A stretch of 6,714 nucleotides of DNA, from positions 1 to 6,714 of the forward strand of contig CAJLAN010000090.1 in the NCBI GenBank assembly GCA_905204635.1, given 5' to 3'. This DNA is from an uncultured Collinsella sp. GTDB lineage: Bacteria > Actinomycetota > Coriobacteriia > Coriobacteriales > Coriobacteriaceae. The notes beneath the pieces are model-generated. The model saw nothing but the letters and a program-made list of their open reading frames with translations, did no database searches and was not told where the DNA came from. The first letter of the stretch is position 1. The number at the start of each line of letters is the position of its first letter. Made by a program: the position numbers and the translations under genes. Shown here one piece after another: positions 5,247 through 6,714 of the stretch.

Positions 5247-5951
5247 ATGCCTTATTACTATGGTTACGGCTTTGGCATCGACCCGCTGTACCTGCTGGTT
5301 GTTCTTGTTTGTACAGTGCTTGGCCTTGCTGCGCAGAGCTATATCAATTCGACGTACAAGACCTGGTCCAAGGTTCGCTCGGACGGCGACACGGGCGCCA
5401 CGGTTGCTCGCCGCATGCTTGACGCCATCGGTTGCAATGCCGTGGGTATCAAGGGTGTCGCCGGTGAGCTCACCGACCATTACAACCCGCAGGATAACAA
5501 CCTGTATCTGTCGGATGCCAACCGTTCGGGCGGTTCGGTCGCAAGCGTTGCCGTCGCCTGCCACGAGGCGGGCCATGCCGCCCAGCGTCAAAGCGGCTAT
5601 GCCATGATGAAAGTACGTACCGCCCTCGTGCCGGTCGTCAACTTTACCCAGAACACCTGGACCATCGTGTTGCTCTTGGGCCTGTTTATGAACATTGCCG
5701 GGCTCACATCCCTCGCGTTGCTCTTCTTCTCGTTTAGTGTACTGTTCCAACTCGTTACGCTGCCTGTCGAGATTGACGCCAGCCGACGCGCCGTGGCGTA
5801 CATCGAGCAGTCGGGTATGAGTTCCAAGCAGGTCAACGGTGCCAAGAAGGTACTGACGGCCGCCGCGCTTACCTATGTTGCCGCTGCGCTCACCTCGATT
5901 ATTCAGCTGCTCTATCTTATGGCTCGCTACAACAGAAACTCCAACCGATAA
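5247..5951 (+). CDS. YugP-type membrane zinc metallopeptidase
   Basis: A 234-residue integral membrane peptidase of the Zn_peptidase_2 (YugP) family. The zinc motif HEAGH (His106, Glu107, His110, in ACHEAGHAAQ) is intact. LPVEIDAS (172-179) matches the conserved LPVEFDAS of the family and probably gives the third ligand (Glu175). Hydrophobic segments lie at about 12-30, 138-153, 155-172 and 203-226. The N-terminus MPYYYGYGFG is Tyr/Gly-rich, as in relatives. The ribosome binding site CGGAGGA (5235-5240 region) lies 6 bases before ATG 5247. A weak -10-like TAGAAT (5206-5211) is upstream but has no good -35. Substrate unknown; the family is thought to act in membrane protein quality control. 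It ends 115 bases before xseA, with a strong hairpin between. Confidence 0.88.
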   Translation: MPYYYGYGFGIDPLYLLVVLVCTVLGLAAQSYINSTYKTWSKVRSDGDTGATVARRMLDAIGCNAVGIKGVAGELTDHYNPQDNNLYLSDANRSGGSVASVAVACHEAGHAAQRQSGYAMMKVRTALVPVVNFTQNTWTIVLLLGLFMNIAGLTSLALLFFSFSVLFQLVTLPVEIDASRRAVAYIEQSGMSSKQVNGAKKVLTAAALTYVAAALTSIIQLLYLMARYNRNSNR

Positions 5952-5967
5952 CAAATTGGGTCGCTGG

Positions 5968-5997
5968 GCGCCGCGGGGATTCGTGTCCCCGCGGCGC
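5968..5997 (+). terminator. Strong GC hairpin without a T-run, between peptidase and xseA
   Basis: GCGCCGCGGGGA (5968-5979) and TCCCCGCGGCGC (5986-5997) form a perfect 12-bp stem with a 6-base loop. It lies 17 bases after the peptidase stop codon. The following bases are TGTACTATG, not a T-run, so it is not a standard intrinsic terminator. It may protect the upstream mRNA 3' end or stop transcription partially. TACTAT (6000-6005) beside it is a poor -10 candidate for xseA. Confidence 0.55.
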
Positions 5998-6066
5998 TGT
6001 ACTATGTGTTGGACTTAAATTTGCGCAGGGTCGAAGCCCTTGTGCACGATGACGAAAGGAGGCTGC

Positions 6067-6714
6067 GTGGCAGGCTGGAATCTGACCGGCAATACCGTTT
6101 CCGCCGAGTTTGACGGTTCGGACGAGCGGGAGCGCAAGGAGCTCAGCGTGAGCCAGGCGGTAGAAATCGCCGCCGGTGCGCTCGATGCCATTCCGCAGCT
6201 GAGTGTCCTGGGCGAGGTCACGGGTTTCCGTGGTCCCAACGCCCGAAGCGGCCACTGCTACTTCCAGATTAAAGACGACTCGGCCGCCGTCGACTGGATC
6301 ATCTGGGAGGGCGCCTATCTCAAGCGTACCTTCGATCTGCGTGACGGCATGCAGGTGAGCTTTAAGGGCAGCTTCAACCTCTATAAGCCCACGGGTCGTA
6401 TGAGCTTTGTCGCTCGCTCGTTTTCGCTGGCGGGGGAGGGTCTGCTGCGTCAACAAGTGGCGCAACTGGCCGAAAAGCTACGCCGTGAGGGTCTGATGGA
6501 CGAAGCGCGCAAGCGCCGCATACCGGTGTTCTGCTCGCGCGTGGCGGTCGTCACCTCGCTTTCGGGTGCCGTAATCGATGACGTCAAGCGCACGCTGCGC
6601 CGTCGCAACCCGCTTGTCGAGCTTGTTTGCGTGGGGGCTAAAGTTCAAGGCGAGGGTGCGCCGTCAGAGCTCATTGAAGGCCTGCGCCGCGCCGCTGCCC
6701 TTACGCCGGCGCCC
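6067..6714 (+). CDS. xseA: Exonuclease VII large subunit, N-terminal part
   Basis: The first 216 codons of the XseA subunit; the C-terminus lies beyond the window. With XseB it degrades single-stranded DNA to short oligonucleotides. The N-terminal OB-fold shows LSVLGEVTGFRG then SGHCYFQIKDD and the LYKPTGRMSFVARS strand. AGEGLLRQQVAQLAEKL leads to the catalytic domain opening RIPVFCSRVAVVTSLSGAV, with RRRNPLVELVCVGAKVQGEGAP following, all in the order seen in E. coli XseA. The start is uncertain. GTG 6067 has AAAGGAGG (6055-6062) 4 bases upstream, and short gaps like this occur elsewhere in the window. An in-frame ATG at 6049 would add MTKGGC but has no ribosome binding site. I prefer GTG. 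Function is confident, start moderate. Confidence 0.92.
   Translation, partial: MAGWNLTGNTVSAEFDGSDERERKELSVSQAVEIAAGALDAIPQLSVLGEVTGFRGPNARSGHCYFQIKDDSAAVDWIIWEGAYLKRTFDLRDGMQVSFKGSFNLYKPTGRMSFVARSFSLAGEGLLRQQVAQLAEKLRREGLMDEARKRRIPVFCSRVAVVTSLSGAVIDDVKRTLRRRNPLVELVCVGAKVQGEGAPSELIEGLRRAAALTPAP

Noticed and set aside
5148..5954. Minus-strand frame of 268 codons opposite the zinc peptidase gene
   Set aside because: The plus strand has HEAGH, membrane helices and a good ribosome binding site. The minus frame is low-complexity polar sequence with no domain.

Overview
The window looks like a chromosomal segment from a high-GC Gram-positive bacterium. The best guess is a gut actinobacterium of the class Coriobacteriia (Collinsella-like). 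That rests on the GC-rich coding sequence, the strong AGGAGG-type ribosome binding sites, an LPxTG-anchored C69 peptidase, and the mix of genes. The genus is an inference, not something the sequence proves. No mobile element, CRISPR array, tRNA or rRNA is visible.

Left part, minus strand (1-658). The window opens in the N-terminal 86 codons of a membrane protein that resembles the TrpP/ECF S-component type of tryptophan transporter. A textbook attenuation leader lies upstream of it. It has an extended -10 promoter, a good ribosome binding site, a 22-residue leader peptide with three consecutive Trp codons, and then a perfect intrinsic terminator in front of the transporter start. The leader RNA has several competing pairings around the Trp codons. 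One is a 14-bp helix that bulges out exactly the Shine-Dalgarno sequence. Another is a 21-nt inverted repeat (20 matches) between the leader reading frame and the RNA beyond the terminator. This is the most interesting part of the window.

Middle, minus strand (600-3950). A 654-residue secreted, sortase-anchored C69-family dipeptidase has its own promoter, a 5'-UTR hairpin and a terminator. Next comes a two-gene unit made of a diacylglycerol/lipid kinase and, overlapping its stop codon with a strong ribosome binding site, an unannotated 30-residue single-pass membrane protein. That unit ends in its own terminator.

Right part, plus strand (3979-6714). Ribonuclease D (rnd) diverges from the lipid kinase, apparently from overlapping promoters. 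A YugP-type membrane zinc metallopeptidase follows, then a strong GC hairpin, then the N-terminal 216 codons of the exonuclease VII large subunit (xseA), which runs off the window. These genes serve nucleic-acid turnover and membrane proteolysis and look like ordinary housekeeping. The window as a whole reads as amino-acid or peptide acquisition (tryptophan uptake, cell-wall peptidase) next to core metabolism.
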